From Candidatus Brocadiia bacterium (GTDB lineage Bacteria > Planctomycetota > MHYJ01 > WSZJ01): DNA of 10,474 nt. The stretch covers positions 1 through 10,474 of the forward strand of contig JABWAY010000135.1 of the NCBI GenBank assembly GCA_013360825.1. The letters are read 5' to 3'. Made by a program: the position numbers and the translations under genes. The notes beneath the pieces are model-generated. The model was not told the DNA's origin. It did no database searches and saw only the letters and a program-made list of their open reading frames with translations. This document shows, one piece after another, positions 4,896 through 10,474 of this stretch (positions within the stretch are counted from its first letter, which is position 1; each line of letters opens with the position of its first letter).

Positions 4896-6968
4896 TCAGC
4901 CCCCGTCCCCGAACAGCGACCGGGCCACGTTCGCCGGAACCGGACGGTAGTCGTGAGGCTCCAGCGACGACTGCCCGCGCCCCTGCGTAAGCGACCGCAG
5001 GTCGTTGGCGTACCCGAACATCTCCGCGATCGGCGTCAGCCCCGACAGCTTCGCCATCCGGTCCTCGTGCTCCACGCTCCGGATCTCCGCGCGGCGCCGG
5101 TTCAGGTCCTCCAGCACCCCTCCCATCGACTCCGGCGGCGTGAACACGTCGAATTTCATGATCGGCTCCAGCACCACCCCGCCCGCCGCCTGCGCCGCCT
5201 TGTGAAACGCCATCCCCGCCGCCGCGCCGTACGCCCCCTCGTGCGAATCCGTCGGGTGCGTCGATCCCCCGGTCACCGTCACCCGCACCTGCATCATCGG
5301 GTACCCCGCCACCCCGCCCGACAGCGCCCCGGACCGGATCCCGTCCTCGATCGACGGCCAGAATCCCTTCGGAAACGTCCCCTCCGGCGCCGCGTTCGTC
5401 ACCACGATCCCCGTCGCCGCACGGTCCGGCTCGATCCGCAGCTTCACGTGCCCGTACTGCCCCTTCCCCTCCACCACCTTCCTCACGAACTCCGCCTCCC
5501 CCGCCGCCTCCTTCAACACCGTCTCCCGGTACGCCACCCGCGGCTCCCCGACGTTCGCGTCCAGCTTGTACATGTGCTTCATCCGGTTCTTGATGATGTC
5601 CAGATGAAGCTCCCCCATCCCCGAGACGATCGTCTGCCCCGTCTCCTCGTCCGTCCTCATCCGGAACGTCGGGTCGTCCTTCTCCATCTTCCCCAGCGTC
5701 TCCGCCAGCTTGTCCTTGTCCGCGCTCGATTTCGGCTCGATCGCCATGGAGACGACCGGTTCGGGGAAGCGCATCTCGGCGAGGGCGACCGGGTGTTTCT
5801 GGTCGCACAGCGTGTCGCCGGTCCGCGCGAGCTTGAGCCCGACCACGGTCACGATCTCCCCCGGCCCGGCGCTCTCGGCGGGCTCGCGCTGCTGACCGTG
5901 CATGATGTTGAGCCGGGTGATCCGCTCCCGTTTCTGCGTCCGCGGATTCCAGACGACCTCCCCGGCGGTCAGCGTCCCGGAATAGACCCGGACGTAGACC
6001 AGCTCGCCGTGGGCGTCCGTGAAGATCTTGAAGACCAGCGCCGCCAGCGCCTCCTTCGGGTCGGGCCTGCGCGTCACCGGCCGCTCGGTTTCCGGGTGCT
6101 TCCCCTCCGTCGGCGGCATGTCCACCGGGCTCGGCAGATAGTGGAGGACGCCGTCGATCAGCGGCTGCACCCCCTTCTTCCGAAAACTCGACCCGCAGAA
6201 CACCGGCGTGATCTTCCGGGCGATCGTCCCCTCCCGCACCGCCTTCCGGATCTCCGCCGGGGTGAAGGTCCCCCCCTCCAGGAAGCGCTCCTCCATCCAC
6301 GGGGTGAACTCGGCGAGCGCCTCGATCAGTTCGCCGCGTGCGACCTCGACGACGTCGGAGAGTTCCTCGGGGACGGGCCCCGACTCGAACGTCGCGCCCT
6401 GGTCCTCGTCCGACCATGTCATCGCGACGCGGTCGATCAGGTCGACGACGCCGGAAAACTCCGCCTCCTCGCCGATCGGCCAGGTGACCGGGACCGCGTT
6501 GGTCCGGAGCCGGTTCCGGATCTGCTCCACGACCTTCGGGAAGTTCGACCCGACCCGGTCGAGCTTGTTGACGTACGCGATCCGCGGGACCTTGTACCGG
6601 TCCGCCTGCCGCCAGACCGTTTCGCTCTGCGGCTCCACCCCGCCGACGCCGCAGAAGACGCCGATCGCCCCGTCCAGCACCCGCAGCGACCGCTCAACCT
6701 CCGCCGTGAAATCGACATGCCCCGGCGTGTCGATCAGGTTGATCCGGTGCCCCTTCCACGAGCACGTCGTCGCCGCGCTGAAGATCGAAATCCCGCGCTC
6801 TTTCTCCTCGAAGTACCAGTCGGTGGTCGTCGTCCCGTCGTCGACGTCGCCCATCTTGTGCTCGCGTCCCGTGTAGAAAAGGATGCGCTCCGACGTGGTG
6901 GTCTTCCCCGCATCGATGTGGGCGATGATGCCGATGTTCCGGATTTTCTCGAGGGGGAGGGGTGGCAT
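4896..6968 (-). CDS. fusA: Elongation factor G
   Basis: EF-G is the GTPase that drives translocation and, with RRF, ribosome recycling. The G domain has the P-loop AHIDAGKTT (16-24), effector region ERGISIFSAATT (57-68), IDTPGHVDF (79-87, with the catalytic His84) and NKLD (134-137). Domain II begins near residue 300 (ALAALVFKIFTDAHGELVYVRVYSG). Domain III holds SGMGELHLDI, and domain IV holds GKGQYGHV and the GSTHPTDSHEGAY tip. Length 690 is normal. ATG at 6968 is forced: an in-frame TAG lies four codons upstream, and the conserved NIGIIAHIDAGK follows at residue 11. No Shine-Dalgarno precedes it. The effector region differs from the usual RGITITSA (Ser61 for Thr, Phe63 for Thr), and NKLD replaces NKMD, features shared with the second EF-G class of some phyla. 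rpsL, rpsG and tuf are absent next to it. Confidence 0.95.
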   Translation of the reverse strand: MPPLPLEKIRNIGIIAHIDAGKTTTSERILFYTGREHKMGDVDDGTTTTDWYFEEKERGISIFSAATTCSWKGHRINLIDTPGHVDFTAEVERSLRVLDGAIGVFCGVGGVEPQSETVWRQADRYKVPRIAYVNKLDRVGSNFPKVVEQIRNRLRTNAVPVTWPIGEEAEFSGVVDLIDRVAMTWSDEDQGATFESGPVPEELSDVVEVARGELIEALAEFTPWMEERFLEGGTFTPAEIRKAVREGTIARKITPVFCGSSFRKKGVQPLIDGVLHYLPSPVDMPPTEGKHPETERPVTRRPDPKEALAALVFKIFTDAHGELVYVRVYSGTLTAGEVVWNPRTQKRERITRLNIMHGQQREPAESAGPGEIVTVVGLKLARTGDTLCDQKHPVALAEMRFPEPVVSMAIEPKSSADKDKLAETLGKMEKDDPTFRMRTDEETGQTIVSGMGELHLDIIKNRMKHMYKLDANVGEPRVAYRETVLKEAAGEAEFVRKVVEGKGQYGHVKLRIEPDRAATGIVVTNAAPEGTFPKGFWPSIEDGIRSGALSGGVAGYPMMQVRVTVTGGSTHPTDSHEGAYGAAAGMAFHKAAQAAGGVVLEPIMKFDVFTPPESMGGVLEDLNRRRAEIRSVEHEDRMAKLSGLTPIAEMFGYANDLRSLTQGRGQSSLEPHDYRPVPANVARSLFGDGG

Positions 6969-6979
6969 GGGGGCGGGAC

Positions 6980-7008
6980 ACTACACCAGAGGGCCCCGGC
7001 GGCGTCAA
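6980..7008 (-). promoter_or_regulatory. Predicted extended -10 promoter for fusA
   Basis: On the minus strand, TTGACG (7008-7003) is followed after 17 bp by TGTAGT (6985-6980), which is preceded by TGG and so forms an extended -10. A start near 6973 would leave only about five bases before the fusA ATG. That agrees with the lack of a Shine-Dalgarno there. Confidence 0.5.
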
Positions 7009-7024
7009 GGCGACCGCCCCGCCC

Positions 7025-7052
7025 TCGACAGCGCGCGCCCCTCCTGTAGAAT
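7025..7052 (+). promoter_or_regulatory. Predicted promoter for the phosphatase gene
   Basis: TCGACA (7025-7030) and TAGAAT (7047-7052) are spaced 16 bp apart, each matching five of six consensus positions. A start near 7059 gives a leader of about 40 nt containing the GAGAGGAG ribosome binding site. Its -35 lies 16 bp from the -35 of the fusA promoter on the opposite strand. Confidence 0.55.
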
Positions 7053-7098
7053 GCGCCGCGGCGGAGGGAGATCGGGGCCTCGAGAGGAGCAACAGCGG

Positions 7099-8373
7099 AT
7101 GGCGGCCGATGGACCGGGCAAGGCAGGTGCCGGCAAGGAACGGATGCCGACGAAGCGCTGGATGCGCGACGAGGAGTCCGGCGACGAGTCCGGCGGGCGC
7201 GCGCAGGGTTTCGTACTGGTGGCGGAGCCGGACGCGGGTCGCCGGCAGGCCTACGCCCGCGCGCTCTCCGACATGGGCTTCACCACCCGCGCGACCGGCT
7301 CCGGGAACGAGGCCCTCGAAATCCTCCTCTCCGATGACGCCCCCGACGCGTTCGTCATCGACGTCGACCTCCCCGACCAGAGCGGCCTCCAGATCCTCAG
7401 CCAGCTCACCCGCCGGAAACTGACCATCCCCGCCGTCATCGCAACCCGCGGCGCCCACCAGCACGCGTTCGAAGTCATGTCCTACCCGAAGAAAACGTTC
7501 CTCGCCGTCCGCGACGCCGACCTCATCGCCCTCGCCGTCCGCCAGATCCTCCCCACACGCCGCCCCGCCGCGGGCAAGGGCGAAACCGACCTCTCCGCCG
7601 AGGAACGCGCCCGCTGCCGCGAAATCCAGGAGATGCTCGTCGTCCAGGAACTCCCCGACTTCCCCGGCTGGGAGTCCGCAGCCCTCTACCAGCCCTGCTC
7701 CGTCGTCGGCGGCGATTACCTCGATATCTTCCCCCTCCCCAACGGCCGCGTCGGCATCGTCGTCGCCGACGTCTCCGGCCACGGCTTCCCCGGCGCCATG
7801 ATCATGGTCATGGTCCGCACCGCCTTCCGCCTCATCGCCCCCGCCCTCGGCCCCCGCGAAACCGTCGTCGAGGTCAATCGCTTCGTCACCAACGACATCA
7901 AGAAGCGGATGTTCGTGTCCGCGATGTACGCCGTCATGGACCCCCTCACCGGTCACCTCGAGATCCTGAACTGCGGCCAGAACCCCCCGCTTCTCGTCTC
8001 CGCCCGCTCCGGCCCCCAGCTCGTCAAGTCGAGCGGCCTCGCGATGGGGCTCAACAGCGGCTCGATGTTCGAGAAGGAGCTCAAGGTCCAGGCCGTCCCC
8101 GTCGAAATCGGCGATCACCTCCTCCTCTACACCGACGGCGTCGTCGAGGCGAAAAACGCGCGCGGCGAGGACCTCGGGGACGACACCCTCCTCGAGATCT
8201 CCCGGCGCAGCTCCACCGGGAACGCCCAGGACATGGTCGACTCGGTCGCCGAGGCCATCGTCGAACACCGCGGCATGGCCGCCCAGAGCGACGACATCAC
8301 CATCGTGGCGTTCAAACGGCTGTCGTTCATCGGAAGCGCCGACGCCCCGACGCTGCTCGACTCCCTGGAGTAG
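7099..8373 (+). CDS. Receiver-like domain fused to SpoIIE/RsbU-type PP2C phosphatase
   Basis: Predicted cytoplasmic serine/threonine phosphatase of the partner-switching type, which dephosphorylates STAS-domain anti-anti-sigma proteins. Residues 1-36 are charged and probably disordered. Residues 38-151 resemble a response-regulator receiver: Asp88 in VIDVDLPDQSG fits the phospho-acceptor and Thr116 the switch residue. The acidic pair is reduced to Glu43-Pro44, and the usual Lys before the last helix appears to be Val. A linker with REIQEML (174-180) and AALYQP leads to the phosphatase domain. There VVGGDYLD (Asp206), ADVSGHG (Asp224), LYTDGVVEA (Asp346) and SDDIT (Asp399) keep the metal-binding residues. 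ATG at 7099 has GAGAGGAG nine bases upstream; Met16 at 7144 is an alternative. No membrane segment is evident. It is divergent from fusA; its partner proteins are not in the window. Confidence 0.9.
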   Translation: MAADGPGKAGAGKERMPTKRWMRDEESGDESGGRAQGFVLVAEPDAGRRQAYARALSDMGFTTRATGSGNEALEILLSDDAPDAFVIDVDLPDQSGLQILSQLTRRKLTIPAVIATRGAHQHAFEVMSYPKKTFLAVRDADLIALAVRQILPTRRPAAGKGETDLSAEERARCREIQEMLVVQELPDFPGWESAALYQPCSVVGGDYLDIFPLPNGRVGIVVADVSGHGFPGAMIMVMVRTAFRLIAPALGPRETVVEVNRFVTNDIKKRMFVSAMYAVMDPLTGHLEILNCGQNPPLLVSARSGPQLVKSSGLAMGLNSGSMFEKELKVQAVPVEIGDHLLLYTDGVVEAKNARGEDLGDDTLLEISRRSSTGNAQDMVDSVAEAIVEHRGMAAQSDDITIVAFKRLSFIGSADAPTLLDSLE

Positions 8374-8435
8374 AGCGGCGGCGCGGCTGGGCCGGACCGA
8401 TTCCTGCAGGGGTTGCTCGTCGCGTGCCCACCAAA

Positions 8436-8449
8436 CGCGGGGCTCCGCG
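8436..8449. other. Small GC hairpin between convergent genes
   Basis: CGCGG and CCGCG flank a GGCT loop in the 78-nt gap between the phosphatase stop and the end of the convergent minus-strand ORF. There is no T-run on either side, so it is at best a weak terminator. Confidence 0.25.
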
Positions 8450-8451
8450 GA

Positions 8452-8601
8452 CTACCGGGTCGGCGAAACCCAGATCGGCTTGCCCCTCTCGTCGAGCACG
8501 ACCAAAACCACCCCCGCTCCCGATTCCTCCAACCCGATGATGGCGCGCGCCATCCCCCGCCTGTCGGAGAGGCTCACCTCGACCTCGCCGTCCTTGCCCA
8601 T
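8452..8601 (-). CDS. Short hypothetical protein or gene remnant (49 aa)
   Basis: I do not recognise a named family. The ORF starts MGKDGEVEVSLSDRRG and ends VVLVVLDERGKPIWVSPTR, with alternating hydrophobic strands and turns (VSLSD-RRG, VVLVVLD-ERG). This resembles the repeats of secreted or cytosolic proteins built from 'hxLxDxxGxxR' units. No convincing Shine-Dalgarno precedes the ATG, and the frame stays open upstream for 18 more codons to a TGA at 8656-8658 without another start. The upstream codons (REPATTRRGNIS) also read like protein, so this could be the C-terminal part of a longer broken gene, perhaps the frameshifted gene at 8633-8995. Codon choice and the lack of a long antisense ORF of better quality favour coding on this strand. 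Confidence 0.45.
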   Translation of the reverse strand: MGKDGEVEVSLSDRRGMARAIIGLEESGAGVVLVVLDERGKPIWVSPTR

Positions 8602-8632
8602 CGAGATGTTCCCGCGACGGGTCGTTGCAGGT

Positions 8633-8995
8633 TCACGTGGCGCGGAACACGAGGATCACCTGCAGGGGCCGCGGCGGTCCGTCTGCAGCGCGGACCCGGT
8701 CAGGTGCAACCCATTGCCAGGTGGCGTCACCCGCCGAACCTCTGGATCTCCTCCGACCAGACCATCTCTGTTTGCGGCACGCCGTCGGCGGACACGACGA
8801 TGTGGTAGTCGAACCCGACTATGGCTGTTGGGCTCTCGAATGACCTCTTGGGAACACGCTCGCATCGCAACTGGTAGTCGGGCATGGGACCGACAATACC
8901 GAGCGACTCCAGCGCCTTGTGCACGAGTCCGATCACCGCTGCCAGGTCGTGCCATGGTGTTGCTCCCCCGGGCTTTCGAGCTGGCGCTGTGACAT
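8633..8995 (-). pseudogene. Frameshifted gene of unknown function (about 120 codons if repaired)
   Basis: The family is not recognised. ATG at 8995 has an excellent AGGAGG six bases upstream, but this frame stops after 20 codons (TGA at 8935-8933). A second frame carries a protein-like stretch from PWHDLAAVIG through VHKALESLGIVGPMPDY, AIVGFDYHIVVSADG and MVWSEEIQRFGG to a TGA at 8729-8727. The first frame then resumes with DATWQWVAPDRV and ends LQVILVFRAT, TGA at 8635-8633. One extra G in the five-G run at 8965-8969 and one fewer in the three-G run at 8730-8732 would join all three parts. The last part has no start codon of its own, so a shift is needed to make it. It starts 10 nt after the DUF4291 stop. 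A 69-codon GTG-started product (8936-8727) would be the longest intact piece. Real decay, a sequencing error in G-runs and true recoding remain open. Confidence 0.6.
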
Positions 8996-9007
8996 CTCCT
9001 GCCTCCT
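8996..9007 (-). promoter_or_regulatory. Strong ribosome binding site after the DUF4291 stop
   Basis: The sense strand reads AGGAGGCAGGAG directly before ATG at 8995 and overlaps the stop of the DUF4291 gene (TAG at 9008-9006). It marks 8995 as a genuine initiation site although the frame closes after 20 codons, and it suggests coupling to the upstream gene. Confidence 0.65.
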
Positions 9008-9683
9008 AACGATAAAGCTGAGCAGCGCCCGGTTCGGCGTCTGGGGCTTCCGCGATCCGCAGTTTCGATGCGACCTTGGGGTCGGCCGGGCGGTACACCC
9101 GCTCGCGCGGCGTGACAATGGCCGACACTCCACCAGACCTCAACCGCACCCGCTGCTCCGCGACGAACTCGGACAGGTCTATGACCTCAACCAACTCTCG
9201 CCGCGCGAACGCCTCCAGCACCTCGCCCCGCAGCCCCAACTGTACGGCCCGCCGCTCCAACTTGGCCCCGGATGGATGATGATCCGGATCCCACTGAAGC
9301 CGGACCGACGACCGCTCGATGGCCTGAGACCAATCTTCCTGAGTGGAGAACTGCTCGCGGTCCCACGACGACGGCACGGCCACCGCCAGCAACGAGTCGA
9401 AGAACGCTCGGCTCACCCGGAGGGCGAGTGTGACCTCCTGGTTCTCCTTCGTGCCCCACCCCGAGCGGTACATCATCCACAAGAAGTTCGGCTTCACCCA
9501 GGTCATGCGGGAGAAGCTGAAGTCCCCACCGAACGCCCCGTTTTCAGTGGCGAACCGAGCGATAGTCGGGCGGTATGCTTGGTACACGACCACCGTCTGA
9601 GCGTCGAACTGGGCGAGGATGTGGCGCCCCTCGCACGGCCACACCTTCACCTGCTCGGAATACGATTCCGTGACCAACGCCAC
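9006..9683 (-). CDS. DUF4291 family protein
   Basis: The sequence carries the hallmarks I associate with DUF4291: VVVYQAYRPTIARFA (31-45), the highly conserved FSRMTWVKPNFLWMMYRSGW (57-76), TKENQE (78-83), VRLQWDPDHHPSG (127-139) and RRAVQLGLRGEVLEAF (144-159). FVAEQ (173-177) and TPRERVY (191-197) follow near the usual end. I know of no firmly established biochemical activity, so none is given. The start is GTG at 9683 with GGAGGG seven bases upstream. At 225 residues it is slightly longer than typical members (about 190-210), owing to a C-terminal tail after ERVY. No signal peptide or membrane segment is seen. It is followed 10 nt later by the frameshifted gene, probably one transcript. Confidence 0.88.
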   Translation of the reverse strand: MALVTESYSEQVKVWPCEGRHILAQFDAQTVVVYQAYRPTIARFATENGAFGGDFSFSRMTWVKPNFLWMMYRSGWGTKENQEVTLALRVSRAFFDSLLAVAVPSSWDREQFSTQEDWSQAIERSSVRLQWDPDHHPSGAKLERRAVQLGLRGEVLEAFARRELVEVIDLSEFVAEQRVRLRSGGVSAIVTPRERVYRPADPKVASKLRIAEAPDAEPGAAQLYR

Positions 9684-9720
9684 CGCGAAGCCCTCCGCCG
9701 CCGAACTAACATGAGATCGT

Positions 9721-9734
9721 TTCCGTCTGACTGC
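9721..9734 (+). repeat. Imperfect direct repeat, copy 1
   Basis: TTCCGTCTGACTGC matches TTCCGTCTAACTGC at 9850-9863 in 13 of 14 positions, and both are preceded closely by ATCG. The copies are 129 bp apart in the same orientation and flank the palindrome region. Confidence 0.5.
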
Positions 9735-9765
9735 CTCCTCGCGGCAAGCAACACCCGAACACTCC

Positions 9766-9806
9766 GATCACATCTCCGCCGAAGTACCGAAGTACTTCTG
9801 ATCACA
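9766..9806 (+). promoter_or_regulatory. Possible operator: palindrome flanked by GATCACA repeats
   Basis: The perfect 10-bp palindrome GAAGTACTTC (9789-9798) is preceded by an extra half copy, GAAGTAC (9781-9787). Identical GATCACA heptamers lie on either side (9766-9772 and 9800-9806), 34 bp apart. It is about 100 bp upstream of the DUF4291 start. A role as a protein binding site is a guess from symmetry alone. Confidence 0.35.
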
Positions 9807-9849
9807 CCGGCAACTCAAGTTCGCGCGACGACTCTGTATCATCGACCGC

Positions 9850-9863
9850 TTCCGTCTAACTGC
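9850..9863 (+). repeat. Imperfect direct repeat, copy 2
   Basis: TTCCGTCTAACTGC, second copy of the 14-nt repeat at 9721-9734, with one difference (A for G at the ninth base). Confidence 0.5.
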
Positions 9864-9964
9864 TGCGCGCTCCGTCACAGACTGTCCATGGGACTCCGGA
9901 TCCGGTCAAGGCCCACGTGCCGGCCTGTGGACCCGATTCCCTCTCCGCAGAGGCCCTCCTTTTC

Positions 9965-9986
9965 GCAGTTCTCCCCCGAGAATTGC
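9965..9986. terminator. Hairpin downstream of the four-helix-bundle gene
   Basis: GCAGTTCTC and GAGAATTGC flank a four-base loop and give a 9-bp stem. One pair is G-U on the plus strand and A-C on the minus strand. It lies 17 bp after the stop of the minus-strand gene. No T-tract follows in the minus direction, so an intrinsic terminator is only weakly supported. Confidence 0.3.
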
Positions 9987-10002
9987 CGCGCCCAACCCGC
10001 AT

Positions 10003-10359
10003 TCACGCCGTGTCTTTCTCCGTCGCCTTCCGGACGAGCGCGTTGAGGATGGCGAAGAGTTCGGCGGCCTCGCGGAGTGCGTGATCGAGGCCTGGGGAGG
10101 TGGGCCAGCGGAGTTGAGCGAGGGCGAGCCAGTACGCGGTTTCGTGGACTTCTTTTCTGGCGGTGACGAGGGATTTGAGTTTGTCCGGCAGGGTCAGGGC
10201 GGCATCGGCTTCGTGGAAGTTCGCACCGACGGATGTTCCGGACCGGACGACCTGTTCCCTGATGACGGAGGCCCCTGTCCGTGCCGGGAACTTCTCGACT
10301 GCCTCGAGGATGTCCTTCGCGAACGCGAGGGTTCTTTTCTTCAGGCACCACACTCTCAT
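10003..10359 (-). CDS. Four-helix-bundle protein of the S23 / 23S rRNA intervening-sequence type
   Basis: Small helical protein of the family first found inside 23S rRNA intervening sequences and structurally related to the Avd accessory protein of diversity-generating retroelements; the cellular role of stand-alone copies is unclear. Diagnostic segments are RTLAFAKDILEAVEKFP (about residues 9-25), REQVVRSGTSVGANFHEA (34-51), KLKSLVTARKEVHETAYWLALA (60-81) and a last helix REAAELFAILNALVRKA. Length 118 is typical. Three in-frame ATGs exist (10395, 10371, 10359). The last is preferred because GGGAGGAGAG lies immediately upstream and the family motif begins a few residues later; starting at 10395 would add 12 residues. 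No rRNA sequence or reverse transcriptase flanks it here, so it looks like a free-standing copy. Its basic N-terminus and lower GC upstream differ from the surrounding genes. Confidence 0.88.
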   Translation of the reverse strand: MRVWCLKKRTLAFAKDILEAVEKFPARTGASVIREQVVRSGTSVGANFHEADAALTLPDKLKSLVTARKEVHETAYWLALAQLRWPTSPGLDHALREAAELFAILNALVRKATEKDTA

Positions 10360-10474
10360 CTCTCCTCCCATTTTATTTTCCCTTTGCCCTTCCATGAGAA
10401 GGCCCCCCGGATCAAGGACATTTTGGAGACCTGCACGCCGGAGCCAGCTCCCGCCACGCTTCCATCCGCACTCT

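Larger units (their letters stand above)
9684..10002. other. 319-nt non-coding stretch with short repeats
   Basis: No ORF here reads like a protein on either strand. The stretch contains a two-copy direct repeat, a perfect palindrome flanked by GATCACA repeats, and a hairpin just after the four-helix-bundle gene (listed separately). A promoter for the DUF4291 gene is expected here, but I cannot pick a convincing one. Confidence 0.5.

Noticed and set aside
4953..7049. Very long plus-strand open frame (698 codons) opposite fusA
   Set aside because: It is antisense to a certain EF-G gene, its translation is Arg/Pro/Leu-rich without any domain, and long antisense frames are expected in GC-rich genes with strong third-position GC bias.
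8656..8955. 99-codon minus-strand frame starting MARPGSGD
   Set aside because: Arg-rich and without protein-like pattern; it is the third frame of the frameshifted gene, whose other frames carry the plausible protein.
8413..8992. Plus-strand frames across the frameshifted region
   Set aside because: Low-quality composition with many Arg and Pro, no ribosome binding site, and opposed by better minus-strand coding sequence.
9854..9860. GTCTAAC, which fits the RYYYAAC core of an integron attC site
   Set aside because: No matching GTTRRRY partner or imperfect palindrome of attC length was found on the expected side, so a gene cassette is not supported.
9859..10002. 48-codon ORF starting at the ATG directly after the four-helix-bundle stop
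   Set aside because: Arg/Gly/Ser-rich, no ribosome binding site of its own and no recognisable pattern.
10003..10359. Diversity-generating retroelement (because of the Avd-like fold)
   Set aside because: No reverse transcriptase, template repeat or variable repeat is visible in the window; most genes of this family are free-standing.
10370..10375. TAAAAT as a -10 box for the four-helix-bundle gene
   Set aside because: No acceptable -35 at 16-18 bp, and a start there would cut off the ribosome binding site before ATG 10359.

Overview
This is a GC-rich bacterial chromosomal segment with two parts. The left part (1 to about 7000, minus strand) is a translation locus: elongation factor G followed by the canonical S10 operon order rpsJ-rplC-rplD-rplW-rplB-rpsS-rplV-rpsC. 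rpsC runs off the left edge. Several details suggest the PVC/Planctomycetota side of the tree: the form of the S3 N-terminus, the L2 stretch NPVSHPMGGGEGR, an EF-G with a DDGTTTTDW-type effector region, long low-complexity tails on many ribosomal proteins, and an S23-type four-helix-bundle gene nearby. This placement rests on remembered family patterns, not an alignment, and is tentative.

The ribosomal genes are packed with 0 to 15 nt gaps and mostly good Shine-Dalgarno sites. The exception is rpsJ-rplC, where about 150 nt contain several inverted repeats and may form a structured leader. A fully consensus sigma70-type promoter (TTGACA, 16 nt, TATAAT) lies between fusA and rpsJ. The predicted rpsJ leader is therefore only about 30 nt, too short for an E. 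coli-type L4-responsive leader. fusA appears to have its own extended -10 promoter and almost no 5' leader. Back-to-back with it is a promoter for a plus-strand gene (7099-8373) encoding a receiver-like domain fused to a SpoIIE/RsbU-type PP2C phosphatase. The receiver has lost part of its phosphorylation pocket, while the phosphatase keeps its metal-binding aspartates.

The right part (8374-10474) is accessory-like, with all genes on the minus strand. From right to left these are a four-helix-bundle (S23/IVS-type) protein, a 319-nt non-coding stretch with short repeats and a perfect GAAGTACTTC palindrome, a DUF4291 protein, a short unknown gene that can be read as a whole protein only through two opposite single-base frameshifts, and a 49-codon ORF that may be the end of the same broken gene or a separate remnant.

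No tRNA, rRNA, CRISPR array or transposase was seen. The strongest candidates for something new are the eight-histidine alternating tail on L22, the putative rpsJ-rplC leader, the near-leaderless fusA with its divergent phosphatase, and the frameshifted gene.
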